The notes below the pieces were generated by a model. It saw only the letters and a program-made list of their open reading frames with translations, did no database searches and had not been told where the DNA came from. From positions 62,001 to 126,000 of the forward strand of contig CANHGS010000006.1 of the NCBI GenBank assembly GCA_947460595.1: a DNA stretch of 64,000 nt, written 5' to 3'. Positions 44,503-53,467 of this stretch are shown here, piece after piece. Positions within the stretch are counted from its first letter, which is position 1. Each line of letters starts with the position of its first letter. Source of the DNA: Bacteroidota bacterium. Its GTDB lineage: Bacteria > Bacteroidota > Bacteroidia > Chitinophagales > Chitinophagaceae. A program made the position numbers and the translations under genes.

Positions 44503-44530
44503 AAAAGCCTCGGAAATCCGGGGTTTTTCT
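44503..44530. terminator. Bidirectional terminator
   Basis: CCTCGG/CCGGGG stem (one G-T pair) with an AAAT loop, flanked by an A-run and a T-run. It lies between convergent genes ending at 44480 and 44532 and can serve both. Confidence 0.75.
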
Positions 44531-44531
44531 T

Positions 44532-47500
44532 TTAACTAAATAAGTATTCCACGTCTTCTTTGGTTAGTGTCTTCACAAATCCTTCATCGTCAGTTATCAG
44601 ATCCTTAGCCAAATTGCGTTTGCGCTCCTGTAATTTAAGAATCTTATCTTCTACGGTATCTGTACAAATCATTCTGTAAGCAAAAATATTCTTGGTTTGC
44701 CCAATTCGGTGGGTACGGTCAATGGCCTGTTGTTCAACGGCAGGGTTCCACCATGGATCAACTATATACACATAATCAGCAGCCGTTAAATTAAGACCCA
44801 CACCACCTGCTTTCAGCGATATCAAAAACACCCTACAAGAGTCTTCATTCTGAAAACGTTGAATGGCAGCTTCACGTTCATTGATGGTACTGCTCCCGTC
44901 AAAGTATTCAAAATCAACCTCTAATTCGCGCATTTTGTCTTTAATCAGTGACAACATGCCTAAGAACTGGGAGAAGATTAAGGCCTTGTGGTTACTAATG
45001 TTTTCAGTGATTTCCCTACCAATTTCTTCTAGTTTAACAGATACATTGGGGAACCTTTCTGCCTCTTTGACAATGGCCGGGCTGTCGCAGATTTGACGCA
45101 GTTTCATCAAACCTTGCAAGATGGTTAATTGCGATTTCTGGATCCCTTGGTTTTCTACAACGCCTAGAATCTTATCACGATAGTCGTTCCTGTAAGCGTC
45201 ATAAATTTTGCGCTGTTCATCTCCCATTTCACAGAACAAGACCATTTCTTGTTTTTCAGGTAAGTCCTTGGCTACTTGTTCCTTGGTTCTTCTCAGAATA
45301 AAAGGATAGAGTAGTTTTCTCAAATGGTCTTTCTGTTCTTTCTCCCCAAATTTGTCAATGGGCATGGAGAATTCGTGCTTGAAGAATTCTACGCTACCCA
45401 ACATACCTGGGTTCAAGAAATTCATCTGGGCAAATATGTCAAAAGTATTATTCTGTAAAGGTGTACCACTTAAGCATAACCTGTTTTTGGCGCGTAACAA
45501 ACCGGCTGCCTTTGTTACTTTGCTAGAAGGGTTTTTGATGGCTTGACTTTCATCCAAGATCACGTAATCAAAAGCCACTTCTACAAATTGTTTGATGTCA
45601 CTTCTTAATGTACCATAGGTAGTGATAATTACATCTATACTTGCATCGGAAAGACTTCCCCTAGTTCTAGTTCCGCCATGGTGCATATAAAAACTCAGAT
45701 TGGGCGTGAATTTGCGAATCTCATTTTGCCAGTTATACATTAGGGTTGTAGGGCAAACTACCAATGCTTTTAATGTTCCATTTTCTGATTTCAAATGGTG
45801 TAAAAAACTTAGGGCTTGAATGGTTTTACCAAGACCCATGTCATCGGCTAAAATGCCGCCCCATTGCACTTCTCTTAGGTAATTTAGCCATTGGAATCCG
45901 CTTTCCTGATAGGGACGTAATATGGCTTGTAAATGCGCTGGTGCTGGAATGGCTTTGATCTGATGGTTCTCTTTTAGTCTTTCATATTTTTCTTCCAATT
46001 GAAAGAATAATTCTTCCTCGTCTCTTTGGAAGTAGAGCTCTTCAATAACACTAAAGTGGTACTTGCTCAACTTCATGCTTCCCTGCTTTCCGTCGCCTAC
46101 GCGGAATAACAAACTGTATTTCTTGATCCATTCTTCTGGTAGTATACCCAAAGTGCCATCGCCAAGTTGCACAAACTGTTGTTTATTGGCTAGTGCTTTT
46201 TTAACGTCTTCAACTGTAACCCTTTGTTCTCCAAAATTAATCTGCACTTTGGCGTCAAACCAATCCGTATTACTACTGATAAAGATTTGGGTACTTGGTT
46301 TGGCAGTGTTGAAACGGAAATTTTTCAATGCTTCAAAACCATGAACAGGTATATTCATGTCTTTGGCAGCGTCTATAAATAAGAAAAACCAATTATTCTT
46401 TAAAACATCGCTACCCTTTAGTGCTAGGGTATTCCCTTCTGAGGGGCGGATAAATTGAGAATGTAAAGACTCTATTCTTTGCATCATCTCCCTTTCTAAA
46501 GCCAGGTTTCTTTGAATAATCAATAGCCTATCTGCTTCAGGTAAAATGATTTTTTCTTTGTCTGTTTGTTTTACTTCATAACCCTTATAAATGAAAACAG
46601 GTTGGAATAATAAGTAGTCACCTTTTTCCTTTAAAAGGATTTTCCAATCTGGTTTAATGTCTTTAACCTCTTCTTTTTGAACATTGGTAAAGTGTACATG
46701 GTATTCTTTAGAAAGGGGCATTAGGAATTGCTGTAATTGTACTCCCCATTCTGCTGCAGGTATTTGAATTTTACCAGTAGGTAAAAATCGCTCCACTTGC
46801 ATAATATCTTCTGCGCGCTTCCAAGTATAAAACTGATTATGGTATTGAAATAATAGAGCAGATTCAGATTCGTTCTCTGCAATATTTAAATCGGCCAGTG
46901 GTAATTTAATTCTGCAGTCAACACTATAATGGCCATTTGCATAACCTACTTCAAATTCCGGACTAATAAATTCCTGACTAATTTCAGCTGACACTAGATT
47001 GGCAGTGGTAAAAGATTTTTTAGCAGGCAAGTAGAAAACAAATTTTGACTGACTAAGTTCTTCAAATAATTTCTTGACCTTTGGATGCAGGTATTCATTG
47101 ATTAAATGCCTAGTCTCTTCTGGTAATTCATCACTATGTTGTTGTATAATATTTTCCCAGATTCCACTAAAAGGTGAATTTCTATTCAAGTATCTGTTCA
47201 CTTCTGCTTGCATTAGTTTTCTTAACTGTTGCAAGAGCATTTTATCATCTTCGTTAAAAACCTCAGTATTGACAAATTTTGCTAAGTCAATTTTTACGGT
47301 TTTAGAAATATATTTAGTTTGGGTTTCATCGGCCTCGCCTTGCACTGCTTCTAGGGAAATATAAGGATAGCCCTGATCACTGTTGGTAATGACCACACCC
47401 ATTTTCAATTCTACTCTTTTTTCAGGAATGGCTTGTTCCAATGTTTTTTCCAAATTGTTTTCTACTACTTGCCTTGGTCTGCCTTCGGCTCCTGGTAGCG

Positions 47501-48296
47501 TTGATACCCTCTTAATACTGGTGTCCAATACCCTCAAAAAGGGTTTATTGTCTGTATAGGTAAATTCAAATTTCCCTTTTAGGTCATCGCTCAGCGAATA
47601 ACCATAAAGGGCCAATAATTTATTTTTTTCTTTGTCCCAATTTCTAATGCTATCAAAATAATTGGCACCATATTGCTGAAGTAATTGTAATAACACAACG
47701 CTTTTGTGAACACAAAGCGGATGTTCACTATCCGAATCACATGCGCAGCTGGTATCAAAATTCCTTTCCTCATTTTTCTGAATCAGCACTTTGTGATTGG
47801 TTCCATCCATTTCCATACTGGCCAATACCCTTTCGTCTTTGGCTTCTAAGATGGTAGCTTTTGCAGTTCTTAGATAAGTTTCTGCTTTTTCAAAATTCTC
47901 TTGTTTAGTCAGCAGTCGGATTAATTTCAGATCTAACTGTTTCATTTTAACCACCGTATGGCTTTGTTGGTAGATGGTTTCTTTGTCTCCAAGTAAATTC
48001 TTGTCTAAAAGATCCTGCAAATGAAATAGTGCACCAGCTTTATGTCTACAGATTTCAGAAAGATTGTAAGGACAGGTGCAACGTAGTGATAAAGTTTTGG
48101 GATCCTTGAACTGAGTAATATGCACCTTATAGAAAGTAGCATATCCATCGTCTTTGACACGGAAAATTACCGTTCCCATGAGGTCATCATATTCAATGAG
48201 CTCCACATTTCCCAAAGCATGAATCTTCTTGCCTCTGCGAATCACTTCTTCAGTGCCGCTATTGTAAATATGTTTGACTAAGTAAGGTAGTGCCAT
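44532..48296 (-). CDS. SNF2-family DNA helicase/translocase with two SWIM motifs
   Basis: A 1254-residue protein. Two zinc SWIM motifs lie in the N-terminal third: Cys73-Cys75-Cys83-His85 and Cys184-Cys186-Cys195-His197. A long middle region follows, then the Swi2/Snf2 ATPase: Walker A ADDMGLGKTIQAL, Walker B DYVILDESQAIKNP, CLSGTPLQNN, and helicase-C with FSQFLGMLSLI and DRTHRIGQTKNIFAYR. Such enzymes move along duplex DNA and remodel protein-DNA or polymerase complexes. It stands alone. Confidence 0.95.
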   Translation of the reverse strand: MALPYLVKHIYNSGTEEVIRRGKKIHALGNVELIEYDDLMGTVIFRVKDDGYATFYKVHITQFKDPKTLSLRCTCPYNLSEICRHKAGALFHLQDLLDKNLLGDKETIYQQSHTVVKMKQLDLKLIRLLTKQENFEKAETYLRTAKATILEAKDERVLASMEMDGTNHKVLIQKNEERNFDTSCACDSDSEHPLCVHKSVVLLQLLQQYGANYFDSIRNWDKEKNKLLALYGYSLSDDLKGKFEFTYTDNKPFLRVLDTSIKRVSTLPGAEGRPRQVVENNLEKTLEQAIPEKRVELKMGVVITNSDQGYPYISLEAVQGEADETQTKYISKTVKIDLAKFVNTEVFNEDDKMLLQQLRKLMQAEVNRYLNRNSPFSGIWENIIQQHSDELPEETRHLINEYLHPKVKKLFEELSQSKFVFYLPAKKSFTTANLVSAEISQEFISPEFEVGYANGHYSVDCRIKLPLADLNIAENESESALLFQYHNQFYTWKRAEDIMQVERFLPTGKIQIPAAEWGVQLQQFLMPLSKEYHVHFTNVQKEEVKDIKPDWKILLKEKGDYLLFQPVFIYKGYEVKQTDKEKIILPEADRLLIIQRNLALEREMMQRIESLHSQFIRPSEGNTLALKGSDVLKNNWFFLFIDAAKDMNIPVHGFEALKNFRFNTAKPSTQIFISSNTDWFDAKVQINFGEQRVTVEDVKKALANKQQFVQLGDGTLGILPEEWIKKYSLLFRVGDGKQGSMKLSKYHFSVIEELYFQRDEEELFFQLEEKYERLKENHQIKAIPAPAHLQAILRPYQESGFQWLNYLREVQWGGILADDMGLGKTIQALSFLHHLKSENGTLKALVVCPTTLMYNWQNEIRKFTPNLSFYMHHGGTRTRGSLSDASIDVIITTYGTLRSDIKQFVEVAFDYVILDESQAIKNPSSKVTKAAGLLRAKNRLCLSGTPLQNNTFDIFAQMNFLNPGMLGSVEFFKHEFSMPIDKFGEKEQKDHLRKLLYPFILRRTKEQVAKDLPEKQEMVLFCEMGDEQRKIYDAYRNDYRDKILGVVENQGIQKSQLTILQGLMKLRQICDSPAIVKEAERFPNVSVKLEEIGREITENISNHKALIFSQFLGMLSLIKDKMRELEVDFEYFDGSSTINEREAAIQRFQNEDSCRVFLISLKAGGVGLNLTAADYVYIVDPWWNPAVEQQAIDRTHRIGQTKNIFAYRMICTDTVEDKILKLQERKRNLAKDLITDDEGFVKTLTKEDVEYLFS

Positions 48297-48411
48297 GGTT
48301 TTTCAAGATGGCCCAGGTTATGAAAAGGGCAATTTGCAAAACTAAAGAAAACCAAATGGCTTTTAGCACAAAAAAGAAAGGAATATGGAAGATTTGTTGG
48401 TTAAATGCGCA

Positions 48412-49134
48412 CTATTTGGCTACTAAATCTCCATTTCTGTAAATAGGAAGGATATTGGCTTGGTCTGGGGTTACGCAATATTCCAAATCCTTTTCCAAAC
48501 CATAGGCCGACAGCCGGTGCCAATGGGTAGTTTTCCTGATAAAATTGGCCATATTGTCTTTTTGGGACTGGTACAATTCAGTAGCCATTAGAGAACTATC
48601 GCAGTGAATGGTAAAATGTTCCTGAATTCTATTGATGACAGCACCGGCAAAAAGGCTATCTTCCAAATTAAACCTGTCTTTCCAAGCGGAGCATCCAAGT
48701 ATCACATTCATATTTGATGCAACTAAGTGGTCGCATACAGCTGAAAGATTTGGGAAACTTCCCGTAATAATTTCTGAAGCCCCATTGTTCAACGCCATGT
48801 GTAATAGTTTGGTGCCATTAGTGGTAGTTAGGACCAAGGTTTTTCCTTCAATAAAATGGCGTGGATATTCTGCTGGAGAGTTTCCATGTGACAGACCTTC
48901 AATTACTTTTCCGTCTCTTTCGCCTGCAGTAATCCCCCCTATTTTTTTGCCAATTTCAATACATTGTTGCACTTCCGCAACTGGGATAATTCTACTGGCC
49001 CCATTATATAAAGCTGTGGCAATAGTAGACGTGGCGCGAAAAACGTCTATAATAACAACTATACTATTGCTGATATCGTAAAGGTTTAACAGTTTGGGAG
49101 ACAGTACGGTATGTAGGGCTGGTTTCTGTAACAT
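48412..49134 (-). CDS. comB: 2-phosphosulfolactate phosphatase family protein
   Basis: 240 residues from the ATG at 49134; six codons upstream (49152) are an alternative. ComB-like features: VVIIDVFRATSTIATALYNGA, TAGERDGKVIEGLSHGNSP, and VLTTTNGTKLLHMA. The archetype dephosphorylates 2-phosphosulfolactate in coenzyme M synthesis. In Bacteroidota the enzyme probably takes part in sulfolactate or another sulfonate route, since coenzyme M is not made. It stands alone. Confidence 0.9.
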   Translation of the reverse strand: MLQKPALHTVLSPKLLNLYDISNSIVVIIDVFRATSTIATALYNGASRIIPVAEVQQCIEIGKKIGGITAGERDGKVIEGLSHGNSPAEYPRHFIEGKTLVLTTTNGTKLLHMALNNGASEIITGSFPNLSAVCDHLVASNMNVILGCSAWKDRFNLEDSLFAGAVINRIQEHFTIHCDSSLMATELYQSQKDNMANFIRKTTHWHRLSAYGLEKDLEYCVTPDQANILPIYRNGDLVAK

Positions 49135-49370
49135 GGGCGCAAAGATAATCAATCAAACATTACGCTTAATTGTACCTAAAATAATGGCTAAAATCAGGGT
49201 CCAACTTTAATGCTACATTAGGTTTTGATTCATATCCATTTGATCTATCAAGGGCTTTGGAGTTAACAAACTCATTGAAAAAAATCAGACTAAATAAAAG
49301 ACAGTACTGCGGATTAAAGTGTAACTTTCATTACTTTCTATCTTTAGCCTCTCCAATTCAAGCCTGCAAA

Positions 49371-49931
49371 TTGAAAATCTATATTAAATACATGGTGAGT
49401 GCCCGTTGTAAAATGGTGGTGAAAGCAGAGTTGGAAAAGTTAGGCATAAAATACAATAATGTTGAATTAGGTCAAATTGATCTTCCCGTAGACTTAACTC
49501 CTTCACAAAGACTAGTCCTTAATGAGATACTGTTGCCTTCTGGATTGGAATTAATGGAAGACAAGAAAGCAGTTCTAATTGAAAAAATAAAACAAGTTAT
49601 TGTAGAACTAGTTCATTATTCAGACGAACCATTAGAGATCAATTTCTCTGAATTTTTAAGCAAGAAATTAACTTACGACTATACCTATTTGTCCAATTTA
49701 TTCTCAGAAACAGAAGGCACTACTATTGAACGTTATTTAATGATTCATAAAATTGAACGCGTTAAGGAGTTAATCATCTACAATGAATTAAATCTTACCG
49801 AGATAGCATGGAAGATGAATTATAGTAGTGTAGCACATCTATCTCATCAGTTCAAGAAAATCACTGGCCTTACTCCCTCTTTTTTTAAGTCTATCAAGAA
49901 CAAGAAGCGTACAGGATTAGACAACGTGTGA
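49371..49931 (+). CDS. AraC-type regulator with N-terminal HMA-like domain, copy 1
   Basis: 186 residues from a TTG at 49371. An open frame runs further upstream, but similarity to the paralogue at 52892 begins exactly at this codon. The N-terminal ~75 residues resemble a heavy-metal-associated fold (IYIKYMVSARCKMVVKAELEKLG) in which the first metal Cys is Ser. The C-terminal half is a two-helix-turn-helix AraC DNA-binding domain (LNLTEIAWKMNYSSVAHLSHQFKKITGLTPSFFK). It opens the stress cluster and may control it. Confidence 0.88.
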   Translation: MKIYIKYMVSARCKMVVKAELEKLGIKYNNVELGQIDLPVDLTPSQRLVLNEILLPSGLELMEDKKAVLIEKIKQVIVELVHYSDEPLEINFSEFLSKKLTYDYTYLSNLFSETEGTTIERYLMIHKIERVKELIIYNELNLTEIAWKMNYSSVAHLSHQFKKITGLTPSFFKSIKNKKRTGLDNV

Positions 49932-50017
49932 ATCTTACAAAATTGATTCCTCTACCTGTAATATAAAGTTTCTTATCTATTCCCAACTTTACTGGGTAAA
50001 TAATCTTATTAGTAAAA

Positions 50018-50449
50018 ATGCAAATCATGAAAAACAACCGATGCCTGGGTGTTTGGATGGATCATCATGAAGCTCATTTAATGGAGTATTCTTTAGATCA
50101 ACCCAATATGAAAACTATTTATTCAAGCTTTAACACTAATCAGCGATCAGAAAGCTTAGAAAAAGGGGAAAAGCTAATGCATCATAAAGAAAATCAAATG
50201 CAAGAGCAATTTTATAAGCTATTAGGCACCGAGATGCAAGAATACGAAGAAGTGTTATTGTTTGGTCCAACAGAAGCTAAAGTAGAGTTGTTCAATTTAT
50301 TAAGAGAAATGAAAGCATGTGAACACATACATTTTTCTCTAAGGCAAGCGGAGAGAATGACGGCAAATCAACAACAAGCATTTGTAAGAGCATTTTTTAG
50401 CAAACCTGTAATGCACCAAATGCTTGATCATCATCAAAAAAAATCATGA
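50018..50449 (+). CDS. Conserved hypothetical protein, possibly release-factor-like
   Basis: A 143-residue soluble protein. The opening CLGVWMDHHEAHLMEY and the ending VLLFGPTEAKVELFNLLREM plus MTANQQQAFVRAFF remind me of the bacterial archaeo-eukaryotic release-factor-like (baeRF) proteins, which are proposed to act on stalled ribosomes; this is a weak recognition. Met4 (50027) is an alternative start. Its last codons overlap the Dps start by four bases, so the two are translationally coupled. Confidence 0.8.
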   Translation: MQIMKNNRCLGVWMDHHEAHLMEYSLDQPNMKTIYSSFNTNQRSESLEKGEKLMHHKENQMQEQFYKLLGTEMQEYEEVLLFGPTEAKVELFNLLREMKACEHIHFSLRQAERMTANQQQAFVRAFFSKPVMHQMLDHHQKKS

Positions 50450-50919
50450 AAACAAATATTGGCATTTCAGACAAACATTTAATAAGGTCTGCTGGACTTT
50501 TATCAGAAATTCTTTCAGATGAAATGATTCTATATGTTAAGACAAGAAAATTTCATTGGAATGTAAGTGGAGAAAGCTTTTTGGAATTGCATAAGTTGTT
50601 TGAGTCTCAGTACAAACAAATGGAATTGTCAATTGACTTAGTGGCAGAACGCATGGGAAAATTAGGTCAGAAGACGCCCGGAACTATGGAAGAGTTTTTG
50701 CAATTAGGGAGCCTCAAGGAGTCTCCAGGAAAATACGCTACCTCAAAAGACATGTTAAAGGAATTATTGTTAGACCATGAAAATTTGGTAGTTGTTTTAA
50801 GAAGGTCAGTTTCACAGATTGCTGGAAAAATAAATGACGCAGGCACGGCAGATTTTTTAACAGGTCTCATGGAAGATCATGAATCAACGGCATGGGTTTT
50901 AAGACGGTATCAAGAATAA
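50446..50919 (+). CDS. dps: Dps family DNA-protecting ferritin-like protein
   Basis: The 157-residue protein forms the Dps four-helix bundle, assembling into a dodecamer that oxidises and stores iron and protects DNA. Inter-subunit ferroxidase ligands are visible: KTRKFHWNVSG (His37), then LHKLFESQY (His49, Glu53), and ELSIDLVAER (Asp64). It follows the release-factor-like gene with overlap and precedes YceI. Starvation or oxidative-stress induction is expected for the family. Confidence 0.95.
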   Translation: MKTNIGISDKHLIRSAGLLSEILSDEMILYVKTRKFHWNVSGESFLELHKLFESQYKQMELSIDLVAERMGKLGQKTPGTMEEFLQLGSLKESPGKYATSKDMLKELLLDHENLVVVLRRSVSQIAGKINDAGTADFLTGLMEDHESTAWVLRRYQE

Positions 50920-50942
50920 TTCATTCAATTAAAATTTAACCA

Positions 50943-51434
50943 ATGGGAAAAGATAATAAATGGTCTATTGACCAAGCACATTCAGAAATTGGATTCAGGG
51001 TAAGGCACCTAATGATTTCACACGTAAAGAGAACCTTTAAAACATTTGACGCCAGCATTCATACAGAAGGTGCAGATTTTAGCACGGCCGATATTGACTT
51101 CTGGATTGATGCAGATTCAGTGTCTAGTGGCGATAAGGATAGGGATAACCACTTAAAAGCTGAGGAGTTTTTGGATGTAGAACACCATCCTCAAATTACT
51201 TTTCAGTCACACACTATTGGTAAGGCAGATGCAGCGGGAAATCATATACTATGGGGCAATCTTACCATCAAAGAGACAACCAAACGGATTTCTTTGAATG
51301 TTCACTTTGGGGGTTTAATTGTTGATCCATGGGGTAATGAAAGAGCAGGATTCACTGTAACTGGTGTAATTAATAGAAAGGATTGGGGTTTGGAATGGAA
51401 CCATATTATTGCAGCAGGGGGGGTGGATGGTTGA
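50943..51434 (+). CDS. YceI family protein, C terminus shifted at a G7 tract
   Basis: The 163-residue frame is a YceI-like lipocalin fold without signal peptide: WSIDQAHSEIGFRVRHLMISHVKRTF, DRDNHLKAEEFLDVEHHPQITF, GNLTIKETTKRISLNV, NRKDWGLEWN. It stops abruptly after AAGGVDG. Removing one G from the seven-G run at 51417-51423 restores a frame to 51519 that reads MVDEDVYIFSEMELTN and ends VINMEFVPEK, the expected final strands. This is a frameshift, an assembly error or a phase-variable tract. YceI proteins bind isoprenoid-like lipids and are stress induced. Confidence 0.88.
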   Translation: MGKDNKWSIDQAHSEIGFRVRHLMISHVKRTFKTFDASIHTEGADFSTADIDFWIDADSVSSGDKDRDNHLKAEEFLDVEHHPQITFQSHTIGKADAAGNHILWGNLTIKETTKRISLNVHFGGLIVDPWGNERAGFTVTGVINRKDWGLEWNHIIAAGGVDG

Positions 51435-51550
51435 TGAAGACGTTTATATTTTTAGTGAAATGGAATTGACAAATCTGGGTGTAAAAGTGATAAATATGGA
51501 ATTTGTACCTGAAAAATAGTAACCCTAATAATTGACAAAAAAAATGAACC

Positions 51551-51841
51551 ATGAAAAAAACAATTTACTTAACGGCATTGCTTTTGGCAATGGTAAGTAT
51601 TCAGTCATGTGGACCAGCTTATGTTAGCATAGAGCCAGCATATATTGAATATGAGCGACCCATGCGTCCCAGTGTGAATCATATTTGGATAGAGGGTGAT
51701 TGGCTTTGGAGCTACCAAACAAGATCTTATCAGCAAGGCAGAGGAAGATGGGAACAGTCAAGAAATGGCAGAACCTATCAACAAGGACATTGGAAGCAAG
51801 GACCCCGCGGAAAAACGTGGCAAAAAGGAAGATGGAATTAA
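51551..51841 (+). CDS. WxxGxW-repeat lipoprotein
   Basis: A 96-residue lipoprotein (lipobox SIQSC). The mature part repeats short Trp/Gly units: HIWIEGDWLW, QQGRGRWEQS, QQGHWKQGPRGKTWQKGRWN, like the YXWGXW/BcpO repeat proteins of unknown function found in secreted Bacteroidota and proteobacterial lipoproteins. It lies between YceI and another lipoprotein gene in the stress cluster. Confidence 0.82.
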   Translation: MKKTIYLTALLLAMVSIQSCGPAYVSIEPAYIEYERPMRPSVNHIWIEGDWLWSYQTRSYQQGRGRWEQSRNGRTYQQGHWKQGPRGKTWQKGRWN

Positions 51842-51865
51842 TTCAATTACTATAAATAAACTAAA

Positions 51866-52333
51866 ATGAAACAACCAATCATAACACTTTACCTTGCCAT
51901 CACTTTTATTGGCGGATTATCCGTTAACGGATGTAAAACCCCAGACCAAAAAGTCAACGACGCCCAAATACAGGTAGACAACGCCAAAGAAAACTTGGAA
52001 AATGCAGAAACCAAAGCTGTGGTAGCTGAAATGAAAGCAGCCAATGCAGAGGAATGGAAGATTTTCAAAAACGAATCTGAAGCCAAGATCAAGACTAATG
52101 AAATCCGGATTAGCGAATTAAAGTCAAAAATTAAACGTTCAGGTTATCCAATGGATGATTTCAATGCTAAAAGAGTGGACACATTAGAGATGCAGAATAA
52201 AATGCTACAGACTAAAGTGGACAATTATAGCAAAAAAATGACTGATTGGGAAACCTTTAAAAAAGATTTTAACCATGATTTGGAAGGACTAGGTAAGGCG
52301 TTGAAAGAGTTTACAGTGAAACATAATAACTAA
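51866..52333 (+). CDS. Coiled-coil lipoprotein
   Basis: A 155-residue probable lipoprotein (SVNGC near residue 23) followed almost entirely by heptad-repeat coiled coil rich in Ala, Asn, Lys and Glu (QVDNAKENLENAETKAVVAE). Similar small lipoproteins are common in Bacteroidota stress clusters. No domain name. Its stop codon overlaps the cupin start (TAATG). Confidence 0.8.
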   Translation: MKQPIITLYLAITFIGGLSVNGCKTPDQKVNDAQIQVDNAKENLENAETKAVVAEMKAANAEEWKIFKNESEAKIKTNEIRISELKSKIKRSGYPMDDFNAKRVDTLEMQNKMLQTKVDNYSKKMTDWETFKKDFNHDLEGLGKALKEFTVKHNN

Positions 52334-52692
52334 TGCACAGTAATCTTTCAATCATGGATAACAGCGAATTGGAGAAATCCAAAATCCATATTACAGTGGA
52401 AATTATAGAGTATATCCCCAATTCAGTGGTCATTAAAACTATTCTTAAGAAATCAACTGGAAATATCAGTGTCATGTCTTTTGACAATGGCGAAGGGCTA
52501 ACAGAAAAGACCACACCCTTTGATAGTTTTATTCAAGTGATTGAAGGCCAGGCAGATATTGTTATCAATGGAGAGTCACAATTATTAAAAACGGGCGATT
52601 CCATTGTTATTCCTGCACATGCGTCAAATTTAATTAGGCCAAATGGCCGATTTAAATTGGTTCAAACAGTTATCAAGAGCGGTTATGAATAA
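52333..52692 (+). CDS. Small cupin-domain protein
   Basis: A 119-residue single-domain beta-barrel with cupin motif 2 recognisable as TGDSIVIPAHASNLIRPN and a first half FIQVIEGQADIVINGE; the metal-binding His of motif 1 is largely absent (TPFDSF), so metal binding is doubtful. The start is either the overlapping ATG or Met8 (52354). Translationally coupled to the coiled-coil lipoprotein. Likely a small-ligand sensor or detoxification protein. Confidence 0.85.
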   Translation: MHSNLSIMDNSELEKSKIHITVEIIEYIPNSVVIKTILKKSTGNISVMSFDNGEGLTEKTTPFDSFIQVIEGQADIVINGESQLLKTGDSIVIPAHASNLIRPNGRFKLVQTVIKSGYE

Positions 52693-52891
52693 CGGTACTT
52701 GACAAGGAAGAAATATCCAAGCATACATTTGTCTTGCAACATTTGAGGGAATTGTTCTTGGTAATGGGAAAAGCAACCTATTGACTAATTTTTTTTATAA
52801 ACTGTAAATTTTACAATTATTTGGTTGAATTCTGAAACATTTGGGCCCTTGAATGGGAGGAACTTTACATAACAAGTAAAGCCGCTATCTT

Positions 52892-53452
52892 TTGAAATTA
52901 TATATCAAATACATGGTTAGCACAAGTTGCAAAAATGCAGCCAGAGATGCTTTAAGAGAAATGGGGTTACATTTTATTATTGTAGAATTGGGTGAAGTGG
53001 AGTTGATGGAAACGCTTACTTTGAATCAACGAGAAGAGCTTAAAGCCAAGCTATTAGCATCTGGTCTAGAATTGATGGACGATAAAAGGTCAGTTTTGAT
53101 TGAGCGTATTAAAAATGTAGTCATTCAGATGGTTCATTATTCTGATGAAGTATTGTTGATTAATTTTTCAGATTATCTAAGTGACAAATTGCAGCTTGAT
53201 TATACCTATATGTCTAATTTATTTTCTGAAGTACAGGGAACTACTATTGAACAATATATTATTTCTAATAAAGTTGAGCGAATCAAGGAGTTGATCATTT
53301 ATAATGAATTAAATATTACTGAAATAGCTTGGAAAATGCACTATAGCAGTGTGGCGCATCTCTCCAATCAGTTTAAAAAAGTAACGGGACTGAGTCCAAC
53401 AAATTTTAAGCGATTAAAAGATAGGAAGAGAAGCCCCATAGAGGAATTATAA
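52892..53452 (+). CDS. AraC-type regulator with N-terminal HMA-like domain, copy 2
   Basis: A 186-residue paralogue of the product at 49371, also from a TTG start with very similar surrounding bases. N-terminal HMA-like domain LYIKYMVSTSCKNAARDAL, again with Ser for the first Cys; C-terminal AraC domain LNITEIAWKMHYSSVAHLSNQFKKVTGLSPTNFK. It is followed 15 bases later by a hybrid sensor kinase gene, suggesting that the kinase is in its operon. An inverted repeat TGTAAA-T-TTTACA (52803-52815) lies upstream. Confidence 0.9.
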   Translation: MKLYIKYMVSTSCKNAARDALREMGLHFIIVELGEVELMETLTLNQREELKAKLLASGLELMDDKRSVLIERIKNVVIQMVHYSDEVLLINFSDYLSDKLQLDYTYMSNLFSEVQGTTIEQYIISNKVERIKELIIYNELNITEIAWKMHYSSVAHLSNQFKKVTGLSPTNFKRLKDRKRSPIEEL

Positions 53453-53467
53453 GTAAGCAACACAAAA

